A stretch of 64,000 nt of DNA from Actinomadura alba. Lineage in GTDB: Bacteria > Actinomycetota > Actinomycetes > Streptosporangiales > Streptosporangiaceae. Made by a program: the position numbers and the translations under genes. Below the pieces are notes generated by a model. That model saw only the letters and a program-made list of their open reading frames with translations. It searched no databases and was not told where the DNA came from. The first letter of the stretch is position 1; each line of letters opens with the position of its first letter. Of the stretch, positions 39,004 to 49,504 are shown piece by piece. The stretch is taken from NCBI RefSeq assembly GCF_014323705.1, contig NZ_JABVEC010000001.1, forward strand, positions 310,001-374,000, read 5' to 3'.

Positions 39004-39414
39004 TCACAGCGCGTTCCGCAGGCGCTCCGCGTACTCGGCGGCCTGCTGCTCGGAGTCGTACTTGCGCCGCGGCCAGAAGAACCCGCGCAGCCCGTCCTTG
39101 CGGTTGCGCGGGACCACGTGGACGTGCAGGTGCGGCACGCTCTGGCTGATCCTGTTGTTCATGGCGACGAACGAGCCGGCCGCGCCGAGCTCGGTCTCCA
39201 TCGCCTGCGCCAGCCGCTGCGCGTGCGTGAAGAACGGCCCGACCACCTCGGGCGGCAGATCGGCCAGCGTCTCCAGATGCGTTCGCGGCACCAGCAGCGT
39301 GTGCCCTTCGAACAGCGGCCGCGCGTCCAGGAACGCCATCGCCTCACCGGTGTCGAGCACGATGTGCGCGGGGCGCTTCCCTTGGACGATCTCGCAGAAC
39401 ACGCAGGCTTTCAT
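39004..39414 (-). CDS. HIT family nucleotide hydrolase
   Basis: 136 residues from ATG 39414; ATG 39423 is also in frame. It opens with CVFCEIV, has LVPRTHLETLADL, and the histidine triad is HLHVHVVP. HIT proteins split nucleotide phosphoramidates or dinucleotides. The C-terminal GLRGFFWPRRKY is typical of an actinobacterial subgroup. Monocistronic. Confidence 0.93.
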   Translation of the reverse strand: MKACVFCEIVQGKRPAHIVLDTGEAMAFLDARPLFEGHTLLVPRTHLETLADLPPEVVGPFFTHAQRLAQAMETELGAAGSFVAMNNRISQSVPHLHVHVVPRNRKDGLRGFFWPRRKYDSEQQAAEYAERLRNAL

Positions 39415-39502
39415 GACCGGCATTGTGCCGTTCCGCGTGGGCGGCTCGCCGCCCGGGCCGCTAACGACGCGCTTATGACGCGGCCGCTAGCGTTCTGCGC
39501 CT

Positions 39503-40261
39503 ATGCGCCTGAACAGTGTCGGCTACCGGTACCAGCGCCGGGCCGGATGGGTCCTCCGCGACGTGACACTCACACTGGCACCAGACCGGATCACCGAGGT
39601 GACCGGCCCCAACGGCGCTGGGAAGTCCACCCTGCTCCGGCTGCTCGCCGGCATCCTGCGGCCTCGCCTCGGCGAGCTGACCGACCGGCCGGCACGGGTC
39701 GGCTACGCGCCCGAGCGGTTCCCGGCGGATCAGCCGTTCACCGTTCGCGGATATCTGTCGCACATGGCCCGGATGCGCGGGGCTCCGGACGCGCGCATCG
39801 ACTTGTGGGCGGAACGGCTGCGGTTCGGCGAGCTGCTCGATCTGCCGCTGCGCGAGCTGTCGAAGGGCAGCGCGCACAAGGTGGGGCTCGCCCAGGCGAT
39901 CCTCGGCGACCCGGAGCTGCTCGTGCTGGACGAACCGTTCGCCGGTCTGGACGCCGGAACCCGGGCGGATTTGCCCGCGTTGCTCACCGGGCTGCGTTCG
40001 GGAGGCACCATGATCGTCGTCAGCGACCACCAGCGCGATCTGCGGACGCTGCCGGACGTCGACCGGCTCCAGGTCGCCGGAGGCACCGTCACCCGCGCTC
40101 CGGGCGCCCATGACGAGCGCTCCGCCACCCGGACCGGGAACGGTGAGGGTCCGGTCGCCGAGCAGGCGATCATTGAGGTCGTGGTCCCCGCGCACCAGGC
40201 CGCGACCGTGCTCGCGAAGCTCCGGGCCGACGGCTACGCCGCCAGGGAGCCGCGGACATGA
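39503..40261 (+). CDS. ABC transporter ATPase
   Basis: 252 residues. Walker A VTGPNGAGKSTLLRLLAG, a divergent signature LSKGSAHKVGLAQAIL, Walker B LLVLDEPFAGLD and the switch VVSDHQRDL are in order. The signature (LSKGS in place of LSGGQ) is as in several ABC-2 exporter ATPases. It overlaps the membrane gene downstream by four bases. The C-terminal 50 residues are an extra domain. The cargo is unknown. Confidence 0.9.
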   Translation: MRLNSVGYRYQRRAGWVLRDVTLTLAPDRITEVTGPNGAGKSTLLRLLAGILRPRLGELTDRPARVGYAPERFPADQPFTVRGYLSHMARMRGAPDARIDLWAERLRFGELLDLPLRELSKGSAHKVGLAQAILGDPELLVLDEPFAGLDAGTRADLPALLTGLRSGGTMIVVSDHQRDLRTLPDVDRLQVAGGTVTRAPGAHDERSATRTGNGEGPVAEQAIIEVVVPAHQAATVLAKLRADGYAAREPRT

Positions 40262-40953
40262 CCGCGCTGGTCCGCTTTCATCTATCGGGTTACGTGAGGT
40301 CGCTGCGGGTGGTGCAGCCGCTGCTCGCGATCTTCTTGCTGGCCTCCGTCATGCTGCCGAACGCGCCGGTCGGTCCGGACCGGGCCACGACGCTGAAGCT
40401 GGCCGTCGGCGGGTACGGCGACGTGGCCGCGTTCCTGTTCCCGATCTGGGCGTGGACGGCCCGGAGCGTGCTCGACACCGAACCGGACGGGCAGCGTGAA
40501 CTCGGCGCTCTGGCGGTGGGCCGGCGCACGGCGATGGCATCGGGACTGCTCGCCGCCTACCTCGTCAACCTCGGTCTCGGCGCCCTCACCCTGACGGTCC
40601 CCGTCCTCCAGGGAATCAGCGCCGGCGCCGGGTGGGGGGCACTGCCTCCCGCCGTGGTGCTGCATCTGGCGGTGGCGGTACCGGCGACGCTCGTCGGAGC
40701 CTGGGCCGGCCGGGCGGTGCTGCCGTCCACGGCGGTGTCGATCCTGGTCCTGCTGGGCGGCTGTGTCGTGCTCTTGATCCTGAGCATGGGCCCGCTCGCG
40801 TGGCTGTCAGTACCGATGATCGGGTGGCTGCGCGCCGCCCATGACGGGCCGGACGCGCTCACCGCCGCGCTCCCCGGGCTGGTGGCGCACATCGCCGCCT
40901 GGTCGGCCGTCGCCGGGGCCGGTTACGCCTGGGTGCGGCGCTTCCGCCCGTGA
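40258..40953 (+). CDS. ABC-2-like membrane subunit
   Basis: 231 residues with about six hydrophobic segments (for example PLLAIFLLASVMLP, AVSILVLLGGCVVLLILSMG). It starts inside the stop of the ATPase and is its likely permease partner. No strong family signature is visible. Confidence 0.72.
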   Translation: MTALVRFHLSGYVRSLRVVQPLLAIFLLASVMLPNAPVGPDRATTLKLAVGGYGDVAAFLFPIWAWTARSVLDTEPDGQRELGALAVGRRTAMASGLLAAYLVNLGLGALTLTVPVLQGISAGAGWGALPPAVVLHLAVAVPATLVGAWAGRAVLPSTAVSILVLLGGCVVLLILSMGPLAWLSVPMIGWLRAAHDGPDALTAALPGLVAHIAAWSAVAGAGYAWVRRFRP

Positions 40954-40963
40954 GGGTACGGGC

Positions 40964-41473
40964 TCAGCCGCCGTCGAGCGCGGAGGCCAGCTGGACGAGG
41001 AAGGCGTCGACCTCCCGCTCGGTGTAGCCCGGCCCGAACTTGACGGTACGGAACACGCATTCGCGCACGTCCGCGGCGCTCACGGGCGGTGCCACACCGC
41101 GCAGCCCGGCGACCACCCTGGCGAGGAACGCGTCGACGTCGCGCACGTCGTAACCGGGTCGCATCCGCACCCCGGTGAACTGCGCGTTCTGGACCCAGTC
41201 GATCAGCCAGCCCTGCCGGACCTGGGGTCGTTTCGGCCGCCCCGACCTCGGGCCGCTCGCGGCCAGCCGCCGGATGTGCTCGTGCAACACCTCGTCGACC
41301 GCCCGGCGGTCGTAACCGCGCGTGGCCACGTCGAAGCGGCTCGCCCGGATCTCGTCGGCGGTGACCGGCTCGGTCTGCGGCGATCCGGGGGCGGCGACCC
41401 CCGCGATACGGTCCAGAACCGCGTCGACCTGCGCGCGGTCGTACCCGCGCAACACCACCGGGAAGCGCGACAT
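40964..41473 (-). CDS. DivIVA-like protein with four tandem hexad repeats
   Basis: 169 residues. Four copies of the DivIVA N-terminal element occur, each with G-Y-(D/T) and VD-x-(V/F)L: RGYDRAQVDAVLDRI, RGYDRRAVDEVLHEHI, PGYDVRDVDAFLARV and PGYTEREVDAFLVQL. Each is preceded by an aromatic (FPVVL, FDVAT, FTGVR, FRTVKF). DivIVA proteins normally have one copy plus a coiled coil; here there is no long coiled coil. It lies eight bases after rlmN and is probably cotranscribed. A role at curved membrane or septum is inference only. Confidence 0.78.
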   Translation of the reverse strand: MSRFPVVLRGYDRAQVDAVLDRIAGVAAPGSPQTEPVTADEIRASRFDVATRGYDRRAVDEVLHEHIRRLAASGPRSGRPKRPQVRQGWLIDWVQNAQFTGVRMRPGYDVRDVDAFLARVVAGLRGVAPPVSAADVRECVFRTVKFGPGYTEREVDAFLVQLASALDGG

Positions 41474-41481
41474 TGGGCTCC

Positions 41482-42690
41482 TCAGGTCTGGGTGGCGGCG
41501 GCCAGCTGCCCGCACGCCCCGTCGATCTCCCTGCCACGGGTGTCCCGAACGGTCACGGGCACGCCGTGCGCCTCGAGCCTGGCGACGAACTCCTTCTCGT
41601 CGCGCGGGCGGGAGGCCGTCCACTTCGAGCCCGGTGTCGGGTTCAACGGGATGAGATTGACATGCACGAGCTTTCCGCGCAACAGCCTGCCCAGCAGATC
41701 GGCGCGCCAGGCCTGGTCGTTGATGTCCCGGATCATCGCGTACTCGATGGAGACGCGGCGCCCGGTGCCGGCCGCGTAGGCCCATGCGGCGTCGAGCACC
41801 TCGGCGACCTTCCAGCGCGTGTTGATCGGTACGAGCTCGTCCCGCAGCTCGTCGTCGGGCGCGTGCAGCGACACGGCCAGCCGTACGGACAGTTTCTCGG
41901 CGGTCAGCTTCTCGATCGCGGGCACGAGTCCCACGGTCGACACGGTCACCGAGCGCTGGGAGATGCCGAGACCGCCCGGAGCGGGGTCGGTGATCCGCCG
42001 TACCGCGCCCAGCACGGCCTTGAAGTTGGCGAGCGGCTCGCCCATGCCCATGAAGACGATGTTCGAGATCCGGCCGGGGCCTCCCGCGATCTCGCCGCGG
42101 GCCAGCGCACGCGCGCCGGCGGCCACCTGCTCGACGATTTCGCCGGTGGACAGGTTCCGGGTGAGGCCGGCCTGCCCGGTCGCGCAGAACGGGCAGTTCA
42201 TGCCGCATCCGGCCTGGGATGAGACGCACATGGTGACGCGGTCCGGGTAGCGCATCAGCACGGACTCGATCAGCGTGCCGTCGAAGGCCTTCCACAGGGC
42301 CTTGTGCGTCCTGCCGCCGTCACAGGTCTGTGCGCGCACGGGGCTGAGGAGCGTCGGCAGGAGCTCACCGGCGAGCCGGTCGCGTACGGCGGCCGGCAGG
42401 TCGGTCATGTCCGCCGGGTCGTCGGCCAAGCGGGCGAAATAGTGCCGGGAGAGCTGGTCGGCACGGAACGGCTTCTCGCCGAGCGCGGCGACGGCCTCCC
42501 TGCGTTCGGCCGGGCTGAGGTCGGCGAGGTGCCGTGGCGGCTTCGCCCGTCGCGGGGCGACGAAGGTGAGCAGACCCGGTGGCGGAGGGGTCCCCCGCTC
42601 AGGGGTCTCGGCACCCGGACTCTCCGGTCGCGGAAGCTCCGAGCCGGGGGCGTGCGGACTCGGATCGGCTGGACTCGGCATGGCTGACAT
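41482..42690 (-). CDS. rlmN: Dual-specificity 23S rRNA/tRNA methyltransferase RlmN
   Basis: 402 residues from ATG 42690; ATG 42681 is possible. A radical SAM enzyme that methylates C2 of adenine 2503 in 23S rRNA and of tRNA A37. The cluster motif is [14 protein letters not shown], with [11 protein letters not shown] and SVTVSTVGL following; the last conserved cysteine is in DGACGQL. A proline-rich N-terminal extension of about 50 residues precedes the domain. Normal neighbour of the frr-pyrH-tsf-rpsB block. Confidence 0.95.
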   Translation of the reverse strand: MSAMPSPADPSPHAPGSELPRPESPGAETPERGTPPPPGLLTFVAPRRAKPPRHLADLSPAERREAVAALGEKPFRADQLSRHYFARLADDPADMTDLPAAVRDRLAGELLPTLLSPVRAQTCDGGRTHKALWKAFDGTLIESVLMRYPDRVTMCVSSQAGCGMNCPFCATGQAGLTRNLSTGEIVEQVAAGARALARGEIAGGPGRISNIVFMGMGEPLANFKAVLGAVRRITDPAPGGLGISQRSVTVSTVGLVPAIEKLTAEKLSVRLAVSLHAPDDELRDELVPINTRWKVAEVLDAAWAYAAGTGRRVSIEYAMIRDINDQAWRADLLGRLLRGKLVHVNLIPLNPTPGSKWTASRPRDEKEFVARLEAHGVPVTVRDTRGREIDGACGQLAAATQT

Positions 42691-42774
42691 CACCCGCCAG
42701 TGTCTCAAACGCAGCGAGGTGCTCTGGCCAAAGGCGTCCCTGCACGTACGTGGACTGCACTAAAGTCATGATCT

Positions 42775-43926
42775 ATGCCGGTATTGCGCAGGGGCCCAGC
42801 TTCGCTCAAGGCTTCTGTGACCCAGGTCGTCATCAGCGACACGAGCCCGTACCAGAGCCGCAGGCTGTCGGTGGAGACCGACGGCACCACGACGGTCGCC
42901 TACCTCAGGGACTCGCGCGACACGATCGTCGGTGCCGTGTGGCTGGCCAACCACGAGGCAGCGCCGCAGGGCGTCGATCTGGACCGGCTCAATGCGGGGC
43001 TGCCACCGACCATGCCCTCCGCGGGCACCAAGCATCCCGCCGGCCGGGCCGCCCTGGACGCGTCGGCCCTCGAGGTCGTGTGGTTCGAGGAGGGCGACGG
43101 CGCCGCGGTCCTCGAGTCGGGTGAGCCCCTGTGCGTGATCCCGGTGTGGTCGGACATGAGCCGTGGCATCCCCGGCTACAGCCGCGACGCCACCACACAG
43201 AGCCCCTTCGCCTTCCCGCTGGACGAGGATATCGAGGAGTTCGGCCCGCGGATCCGCGAGGCCAAGGCGTACTGGGACTGGCGGGCGGACGAGAACTCCT
43301 GGGCCCGATTCCAGCAGTCCGCCCTCGGCCACCTCCTGGGACGCCTCGGACCCGGTGGCCACTACTGGCACGACGTGGGCCGGCAGTCTCGCGGCGGCGC
43401 GGCCCCGGTGCCCGTCGTGGGGGTGAGCGAGCGGCCGCGCCAGGACGCCCGGCCCTACTCCGTTCTCAGCACGATCGGGATGAGCTGCCAGCGCATGCCG
43501 ACCATCGAGCTGTACGAGGACGACGTCTCAGCGCTCGCCCGCATCGAACTGGCCGTGGCGACGACGCTGCCGAGCCAGCGGGCGGGCAGCGTGTTCCCCT
43601 GGCTGGCGCAGTATCCGTGGCGATCGGTCACCTGGTTCGCCCCGGGCGACGTGGTGAAGTGGTACCACGAGGCCCAGACCTTTCCGCTCAACGGATCCGG
43701 CGCGGGCGACTCCCGCTTCGAGGGCGTGCTGCTGCTCGACGACCCCGCCCGGCTGCCCGGGCCGTACCCCCCCGATCTGTCCGGGTTCACCGTCGGCGGC
43801 GAGCCGGTCACCTGGCTGTGGCTGGTGCCGATCACCGACGAGGAGCGGCAGTACGCCAAGGCGCAGGGCTCGGACGCCCTGATCCGCCGCCTCGCGCAGC
43901 AGGGCCGCAGCTGGGTCGTGGGGTAG
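42775..43926 (+). CDS. Suppressor-of-fused domain protein
   Basis: 383 residues; the ATG at 42775 is used, but GTG 42817 with AAGG upstream is a good alternative. The C-terminal ~190 residues form the SUFU-like domain (ELYEDDVSALARIELAVATTL, FEGVLLLDDP, VTWLWLVPITDEERQYAK). The N-terminal half (DTSPYQSRRLSVETDGTTTVAYL) is an unassigned extension conserved in actinobacteria. Bacterial SUFU proteins are sometimes immunity proteins, but no toxin is adjacent. Confidence 0.82.
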   Translation: MPVLRRGPASLKASVTQVVISDTSPYQSRRLSVETDGTTTVAYLRDSRDTIVGAVWLANHEAAPQGVDLDRLNAGLPPTMPSAGTKHPAGRAALDASALEVVWFEEGDGAAVLESGEPLCVIPVWSDMSRGIPGYSRDATTQSPFAFPLDEDIEEFGPRIREAKAYWDWRADENSWARFQQSALGHLLGRLGPGGHYWHDVGRQSRGGAAPVPVVGVSERPRQDARPYSVLSTIGMSCQRMPTIELYEDDVSALARIELAVATTLPSQRAGSVFPWLAQYPWRSVTWFAPGDVVKWYHEAQTFPLNGSGAGDSRFEGVLLLDDPARLPGPYPPDLSGFTVGGEPVTWLWLVPITDEERQYAKAQGSDALIRRLAQQGRSWVVG

Positions 43927-43959
43927 CCGGCGCCGAGCCAGGGGCGGCCGCGCGGAGTC

Positions 43960-44048
43960 GTGAGCGGCCTCCGGTGGCTCGTGAGCGGCCTCGCCGGGCC
44001 GTGGGCGGCCGCAGCGGGCCGTGAGCCCCTGGTCGGCCGTGAGCGGCC
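43960..44048. repeat. Five ~20-bp tandem repeats with GTGAGCGGCC core
   Basis: GTGAGCGGCC or a close variant begins at 43960, 43981, 44001 (GTGGGCGGCC), 44021 (GTGAGCCCCT) and 44039, so the period is 18-21 bp. The array fills the 127-bp gap between the convergent SUFU and cdsA genes. Confidence 0.7.
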
Positions 44049-44053
44049 GGTGG

Positions 44054-44950
44054 TCACAGACCGTAGATCTGCAGGGCGATCCACACGACCGGGGCGCTCA
44101 CCAGCAGCGAGTCGAGACGGTCCATGACACCGCCGTGCTCTGGCAGCAGGGTGCCGAGGTCCTTGACGCCGAGATCCCTCTTGATCATGGACTCGATGAG
44201 ATCGCCGAGGGTGGCCGAGCAGACGACCGCCGCGCCGAGAACGGCGCCCTGCCAGATCCGCGCGTCCAGCAGCCAGGGCAGCAGCCATGCGCCGACCAGC
44301 ATGCAGGCGAGGGCCGAGCCGGCCAGTCCCTCCCAGGTCTTCTTCGGGCTGATGGCCGGGGCCAGCTTGTGCCTGCCGAGGAAGGTCCCTGCGAAGAAGC
44401 CGCCGATGTCGCTCGCCGCCGTGATCGCGATGAAGGCCACGATGCGCTCGGCGCCGTCCCCCGGTTCCAGCAGGAGCGCCGCGAACCCACCGAGGAAGGG
44501 AATGTACGCGACGGTGAAGACGCCCGCGGTGACGTCCCGCACATAGTCCTCGGCGCCGGCGGCCATCCGCCAGATCAGCAGCACCAGGCCGGTCAGCGCG
44601 AAGGCGCCGATGAGCCCCTCGGCCCCGTAGACGTACGCGCACACCAGCATGGCGAGGTTGCCGACGGCCACCGGGATCAGCGGGACACGGATGCCGCGGG
44701 TCGCGAGCGCGTCGGTCAGCTCCCGCAGCGCGAGGGTGAGGAACACCACCAGGACGAGCAGGAAGATCTCTTTGCGCGTGTAGAGCGACACCACCACGAG
44801 GGTGCCGAGCCCGAGTCCGACACCGATGGCGATGGGGAGGTTGCGGCCAGGACCGCGCTTCTTGCCCGGCGGCCGATCCCCGTCCGCTTTGGCGGACTCC
44901 TGCGAGTCCTCGCCGGACGGATCCGGCTCCCGGGCCTGTTCCAAGGCCAA
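44054..44950 (-). CDS. cdsA: Phosphatidate cytidylyltransferase
   Basis: 298 residues. It makes CDP-diacylglycerol from phosphatidate and CTP. About eight membrane segments follow a charged N-terminus. The family signature is complete near the C-terminus: SMIKRDLGVKDLG, then LPEHGGVMDRLDS. It begins three bases after frr ends, in the conserved rpsB-tsf-pyrH-frr-cdsA order. Confidence 0.95.
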   Translation of the reverse strand: MALEQAREPDPSGEDSQESAKADGDRPPGKKRGPGRNLPIAIGVGLGLGTLVVVSLYTRKEIFLLVLVVFLTLALRELTDALATRGIRVPLIPVAVGNLAMLVCAYVYGAEGLIGAFALTGLVLLIWRMAAGAEDYVRDVTAGVFTVAYIPFLGGFAALLLEPGDGAERIVAFIAITAASDIGGFFAGTFLGRHKLAPAISPKKTWEGLAGSALACMLVGAWLLPWLLDARIWQGAVLGAAVVCSATLGDLIESMIKRDLGVKDLGTLLPEHGGVMDRLDSLLVSAPVVWIALQIYGL

Positions 44951-44953
44951 CCC

Positions 44954-45511
44954 CTATACCTCGAGGAGCTCGGCCTTCTTGTGCTCGAGCAGCTCGTCGA
45001 TCTTCGCGACGTACTTGTGCGTCGCGTCGTCGAGCTCCTTCTCAGCACGCCGAACCTCGTCCTCGCCGGCCTCGCCGTCCTTGGCCAGCTTGTCCAGCGT
45101 GTCCTTCGCCCTACGCCGGATGTTACGGATCGAGATCTTGCTGTCCTCGGCCTTGCCGCCCGCGACCTTGATGAACTCCCGGCGGCGCTCCTCGGAGAGC
45201 TCCGGGAAGACCACCCGGATCACGTTGCCGTCGTTGGTCGGGTTCACGCCGAGGTCGCTGTCCCGGATGGCCCTCTCGACCGCTCCGAGCGACGACCGGT
45301 CGAAGACCTGCACGATCACCATGCGCGGCTCGGGTGTGGTGAAGGACGCCAACTGGTTGATCGGCGTCGGCGTACCGTAGTACTCCGCGGTGATCTTGTT
45401 GAACATCGCAGGAGTGACCCGGCCGGTCCGGATGGCGGCGAAATCGTCCTTGGCGACCGCGACCGCCTTCTCCATCTTCTCCTCTGCCTCGAGGAGGATC
45501 TCGTCGATCAC
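44954..45511 (-). CDS. frr: Ribosome recycling factor
   Basis: 185 residues, standard length. The N-terminal [23 protein letters not shown] and [27 protein letters not shown] are conserved family segments. It splits post-termination ribosomes together with EF-G. Confidence 0.97.
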   Translation of the reverse strand: MIDEILLEAEEKMEKAVAVAKDDFAAIRTGRVTPAMFNKITAEYYGTPTPINQLASFTTPEPRMVIVQVFDRSSLGAVERAIRDSDLGVNPTNDGNVIRVVFPELSEERRREFIKVAGGKAEDSKISIRNIRRRAKDTLDKLAKDGEAGEDEVRRAEKELDDATHKYVAKIDELLEHKKAELLEV

Positions 45512-45562
45512 TTCGGCTCCCGTCGCGCGTGTTGTTGTGTGCCTGCCCTCGGCCGCGGCCGG

Positions 45563-46399
<837 letters not shown>

Positions 46400-46413
46400 T
46401 CAGCGGAAGGCAT

Positions 46414-47250
46414 TCAGAGCTGGCCCACCTTGAAGCGGGCGAACCGCTTGACCTGCACCCCGGCCTCGTCGAGGACCTTGGCGATGGTCTTCTTGCCATC
46501 CTTCACGAACGCCTGCTCCAGCAGGACGAAGTCCCTGAAGTAGGCGTTGACCCGGCCCTCGACGATCTTCGGGATCGCCTGCTCCGGCTTGCCCTCGTCG
46601 CGGGTGATCTGCTCGGCGAGCGCCCGCTCCTTCTCGATCGCCTCGGCCGGGATCTCTTCCCGGGTGAGGTACTTCGGCGACATCGCGGCGATCTGCTGGG
46701 CGATGTCCTTGGCGACCTCGGTGTCGGCCTTGTCGAGCTCGACCAGCACGCCGGTGGTCGGCGGCAGCTGCGGGTCGGACTTGTGCAGGTAGCTGGTCAC
46801 GTAGACGCCCTGGAACCGCGCGAAGCGGCGCAGCTCGACCTTCTCGCCGATCTTGGCGCCGTTCTCCTCGATCAGCTGCTGGACGGTCTTGCCGGGCTCG
46901 ATCTCGCTGCCGAGCAGGCTCGCGGTGTCGCCGGCGTCGCTCGACGCCACGAACGCGGCGATCTTGCTCGCGAGATCGATGAACTGCTCGTTCTTGGCGA
47001 CGAAGTCGGTCTCACAGTTGAGCTCGAGCAGGACCCCGTCGGCGTCGCCGTTGAAATGCGTGACGACCAGGCCGTTACCGGCGGTGCGCTGGGCGCGCTT
47101 GCCGACGTCCTTGGCGCCCTTGAGGCGCAGGAGCTCGACCGCCTTGTCGAAGTCGCCCTCCGCCTCCTCGAGGGCCTTCTTACAGGCCATCATCCCGGAG
47201 CCGGTCAGCTCACGGAGCCGCTTGACGTCCGCGGTGGTGAAGTTCGCCAT
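46414..47250 (-). CDS. tsf: Elongation factor Ts
   Basis: 278 residues. The N-terminal UBA-like part has [19 protein letters not shown], and the family's second signature is [15 protein letters not shown]. It recycles EF-Tu by nucleotide exchange. It follows rpsB across a strong intergenic hairpin. Confidence 0.97.
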   Translation of the reverse strand: MANFTTADVKRLRELTGSGMMACKKALEEAEGDFDKAVELLRLKGAKDVGKRAQRTAGNGLVVTHFNGDADGVLLELNCETDFVAKNEQFIDLASKIAAFVASSDAGDTASLLGSEIEPGKTVQQLIEENGAKIGEKVELRRFARFQGVYVTSYLHKSDPQLPPTTGVLVELDKADTEVAKDIAQQIAAMSPKYLTREEIPAEAIEKERALAEQITRDEGKPEQAIPKIVEGRVNAYFRDFVLLEQAFVKDGKKTIAKVLDEAGVQVKRFARFKVGQL

Positions 47251-47285
47251 CGTTTCGCTGTCTCTCCCGTCGAATCGTACGATCG

Positions 47286-47312
47286 CCGGCGGCCCCCGTG
47301 TGGGGCCGCCGG
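47286..47312 (-). terminator. rpsB-tsf intergenic hairpin
   Basis: Perfect 11-bp stem CCGGCGGCCCC (47286-47296) with GGGGCCGCCGG (47302-47312) and a five-base loop. It lies between rpsB and tsf and probably lowers tsf transcription relative to rpsB, as attenuators do at this site in other bacteria. Confidence 0.65.
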
Positions 47313-47356
47313 GACCAAGGCTCAGGTCGAGCGTGCCAAGGTCGAAAGACCGAACC

Positions 47357-48367
47357 TCAGGCGCGCTCTTCCTCGGCGGCCGGCGCCTCGGCCGAGGCGG
47401 CGGGCGCGGAGCTCTCGTCGGCCGCAGGCGTCGCGCTCTCGTCGGCGGCAGGCGTCGCGCTCTCGTCGGCCGCGGGCGTCGCGCTCTCGTCGGCGGCAGG
47501 CGTCGCGCTCTCGTCGGCGGCAGGCGCGGCGCTCTCGTCGGCCGCGGCCGCGGCCGGAGCCTCGGTGTTCTCTTCGTCGTCCTTCTTACCCTCGAGCAGC
47601 TCGCGCTCCCACTCGGCCAGCGGCTCGGTCACGGCCGCGCCGTCAGCGGGCTTCTCCTCGCCGGCGGCCGCGCCAGCGCGGGCGATCAGGCCGTCGGCGA
47701 CCGCGTCGGCCACCACCCGGGTCAGGACGCTGACGCTGCGGATCGCGTCGTCGTTGCCCGGGATCGGGTAGTCGACCTCGTCGGGGTCGCAGTTGGTGTC
47801 GAGGATCGCCACGACCGGGATGTTCAGCTTCCGGGCCTCGTTGACGGCGATGTGCTCTTTCTTGGTGTCGACGATCCAGATCGCGCTGGGCACCTTGGCC
47901 ATGTCGCGGATACCGCCGAGCGTGCGCTCGAGCTTGTCCTTCTCGCGCTTGAGGCCGAGCAGCTCCTTCTTGGTCATGCCGGAGCCGGCCACGTCGTCGT
48001 AGTTGATCTCCTCGAGCTCCTTGAGGCGGGTGAGCCTCTTGTGCACCGTGGAGAAGTTGGTGAGCATGCCGCCCAGCCAGCGCTGGTTGACGTAGGGCAT
48101 GCCGACGCGCAGCGCCTGGTCGGCGATGGCCTCCTGGCCCTGCTTCTTCGTGCCGACGAACAGGATCGAGCCGCCGTGCGCGACCGTCGCCTTGATGAAC
48201 TCGAAGGCGCGGTCGATGTGCGACAGCGACTGCTGCAGGTCGATGATGTAGATGCCGTTGCGCTCGGTGAGGATGAAGCGCTTCATCTTCGGGTTCCAGC
48301 GGCGAGTCTGGTGTCCGAAGTGCACGCCGCTCTCGAGCAGCTGCCTCATGGTGACGACGGGTGCCAT
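47357..48367 (-). CDS. rpsB: 30S ribosomal protein S2 with repetitive acidic tail
   Basis: 336 residues from ATG 48367, with GGAG upstream. The first ~250 residues are normal S2: [42 protein letters not shown] and AVLDTN-type segment [20 protein letters not shown]. The final ~85 residues are an Ala/Glu/Pro-rich extension with six copies of DES(A/S)(T/A)PAA. E. coli S2 is about 241 residues, so this tail is extra; such tails occur in some actinobacteria. Confidence 0.97.
   Translation of the reverse strand: MAPVVTMRQLLESGVHFGHQTRRWNPKMKRFILTERNGIYIIDLQQSLSHIDRAFEFIKATVAHGGSILFVGTKKQGQEAIADQALRVGMPYVNQRWLGGMLTNFSTVHKRLTRLKELEEINYDDVAGSGMTKKELLGLKREKDKLERTLGGIRDMAKVPSAIWIVDTKKEHIAVNEARKLNIPVVAILDTNCDPDEVDYPIPGNDDAIRSVSVLTRVVADAVADGLIARAGAAAGEEKPADGAAVTEPLAEWERELLEGKKDDEENTEAPAAAAADESAAPAADESATPAADESATPAADESATPAADESATPAADESSAPAASAEAPAAEEERA
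47412..47555 (-). repeat. Six 24-bp tandem repeats in the rpsB tail
   Basis: CTCTCGTC starts recur every 24 bp at 47412, 47436, 47460, 47484, 47508 and 47532 on the plus strand, coding DES(A/S)(T/A)PAA units on the minus strand. The bases are nearly identical between units, which suggests recent slippage or recombination. Confidence 0.85.
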
Positions 48368-48694
48368 GCCCGTGTTCTCCTGTCCGGCCCATGATTGGGC
48401 CAATTTCGGTTACCTGTTGCGCCTGGACCCGCCCCACCGCGGCTGGACCGCGGACCTGGAGGCGTGCCCCACCTGTACGTCGGTGGCCGGCAGGCGCGTG
48501 AATTCGGCCGTCGGTGGCGATGCACTGTCGGCCGTCTGGCAAGTTTACGGGAGAGACGCCCCTAGCGCCGAATCGCCCGCGTTTCGCCCGGGCGGACGAA
48601 GGGTCCGGGCGGGCGCGCCGGGCCCTCCGAGCGGGTTTTCCACAGGTACTTGCCGGGCTGGCGCCGCGCCCGCCCGGACGGCCACCCTGGCGGC

Positions 48695-49504
48695 ATGACG
48701 CCGATGACGTGGTTCGTCACCTGGACGATCATGTGCGCCTCCCCCGGCCCGCCGTACGAAGGACCGTGGCGATGGCCGCTGACGCCCGCCCCCGCGGTAC
48801 TACGGGCCTTCGATCCCCCGGAGGAGCCCTGGACTGCCGGTCACCGCGGTGTCGATCTCGCGGCGGACCCCGGCCGGGCGGTCCATGCAGCGGGCGCCGG
48901 GCGCGTGACATACGCGGCACGGCTCGCCGGACGGGGCGTGGTCGTGATCTCGCATGGCGCGCTCCGGACGACCTATCTGCCCGTGCGCGCGTCGGTACGG
49001 CCGGGCAGGCGGGTCAGGGCGGGCGACCGGATCGGCACGGTCGAGCGCCGCCCCGGCCACTGCGGCCAGGTGTCCTGCCTGCACTGGGGTGCCCTGCGGG
49101 GCCCGTCCTACATCGATCCGCTGTCCCTGGTCGGCGTGGGCCGCATCCGGCTGCTCCCGGTCTGGGGAGTCCCGCCCCCGAGCACCTCCCCGCCAGCGGG
49201 CCCGCCCCTCCCCCACCGGCCCCTCCGCCACGGGCCCCTCCGCCACGGGCCCCTCCGCCACGGGCCCGGAGCCCCGCGCGCCGATCCGGCGCAGACCGTG
49301 ACCCCGCGCGGCGGGCCGCCCGTGCCGTCCGCCCTGCCCATCCTCGCCGGCGCGAGCGGCGCGGCGGCGCCGGTGATCGCCTCGGCCCTCGCCGTCCGCC
49401 GAGCCCGCCGCTCACCGCCCGGATCCCCACGCCGTGATCATGCAGTTGTTCGCGGGAGGTCCCCTCTCAGGCGCGGGGGTGGGCCTGGCGGTAGGTCCGC
49501 CTGA
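48695..49504 (+). CDS. M23 family peptidase with proline-rich tail
   Basis: 269 residues from ATG 48695. The LytM/M23 domain covers about 20-150: [19 protein letters not shown] (first zinc pair H and D), [26 protein letters not shown], and CLHWGALRG (last histidine). The second zinc histidine pattern is HW in place of HxH, as in many actinobacterial members. It would cut peptidoglycan cross-links. The tail has three PLRHG repeats and then a hydrophobic stretch with a basic end. The 3' end overlaps xerC by 38 bases. It is a usual neighbour of rpsB in actinobacteria. Confidence 0.83.
   Translation: MTPMTWFVTWTIMCASPGPPYEGPWRWPLTPAPAVLRAFDPPEEPWTAGHRGVDLAADPGRAVHAAGAGRVTYAARLAGRGVVVISHGALRTTYLPVRASVRPGRRVRAGDRIGTVERRPGHCGQVSCLHWGALRGPSYIDPLSLVGVGRIRLLPVWGVPPPSTSPPAGPPLPHRPLRHGPLRHGPLRHGPGAPRADPAQTVTPRGGPPVPSALPILAGASGAAAPVIASALAVRRARRSPPGSPRRDHAVVRGRSPLRRGGGPGGRSA
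49218..49264 (+). repeat. Three 15-bp repeats in the M23 tail
   Basis: GGCCCCTCCGCCACG repeats three times in tandem, coding PLRHG units. Confidence 0.75.

Noticed and set aside
38822..39149. Rightward ORF with Pro/Ala repeats before and over the HIT gene
   Set aside because: Weak start, repeat-driven composition, and it overlaps most of a clear HIT gene on the other strand.
43960..44048. Possible CRISPR array
   Set aside because: Core is only 10 bp, period is ~20 bp and spacers are not unique sequences of CRISPR length.
47412..47555. CRISPR-like regular repeat
   Set aside because: Units are contiguous 24-mers in the rpsB coding frame without spacers.
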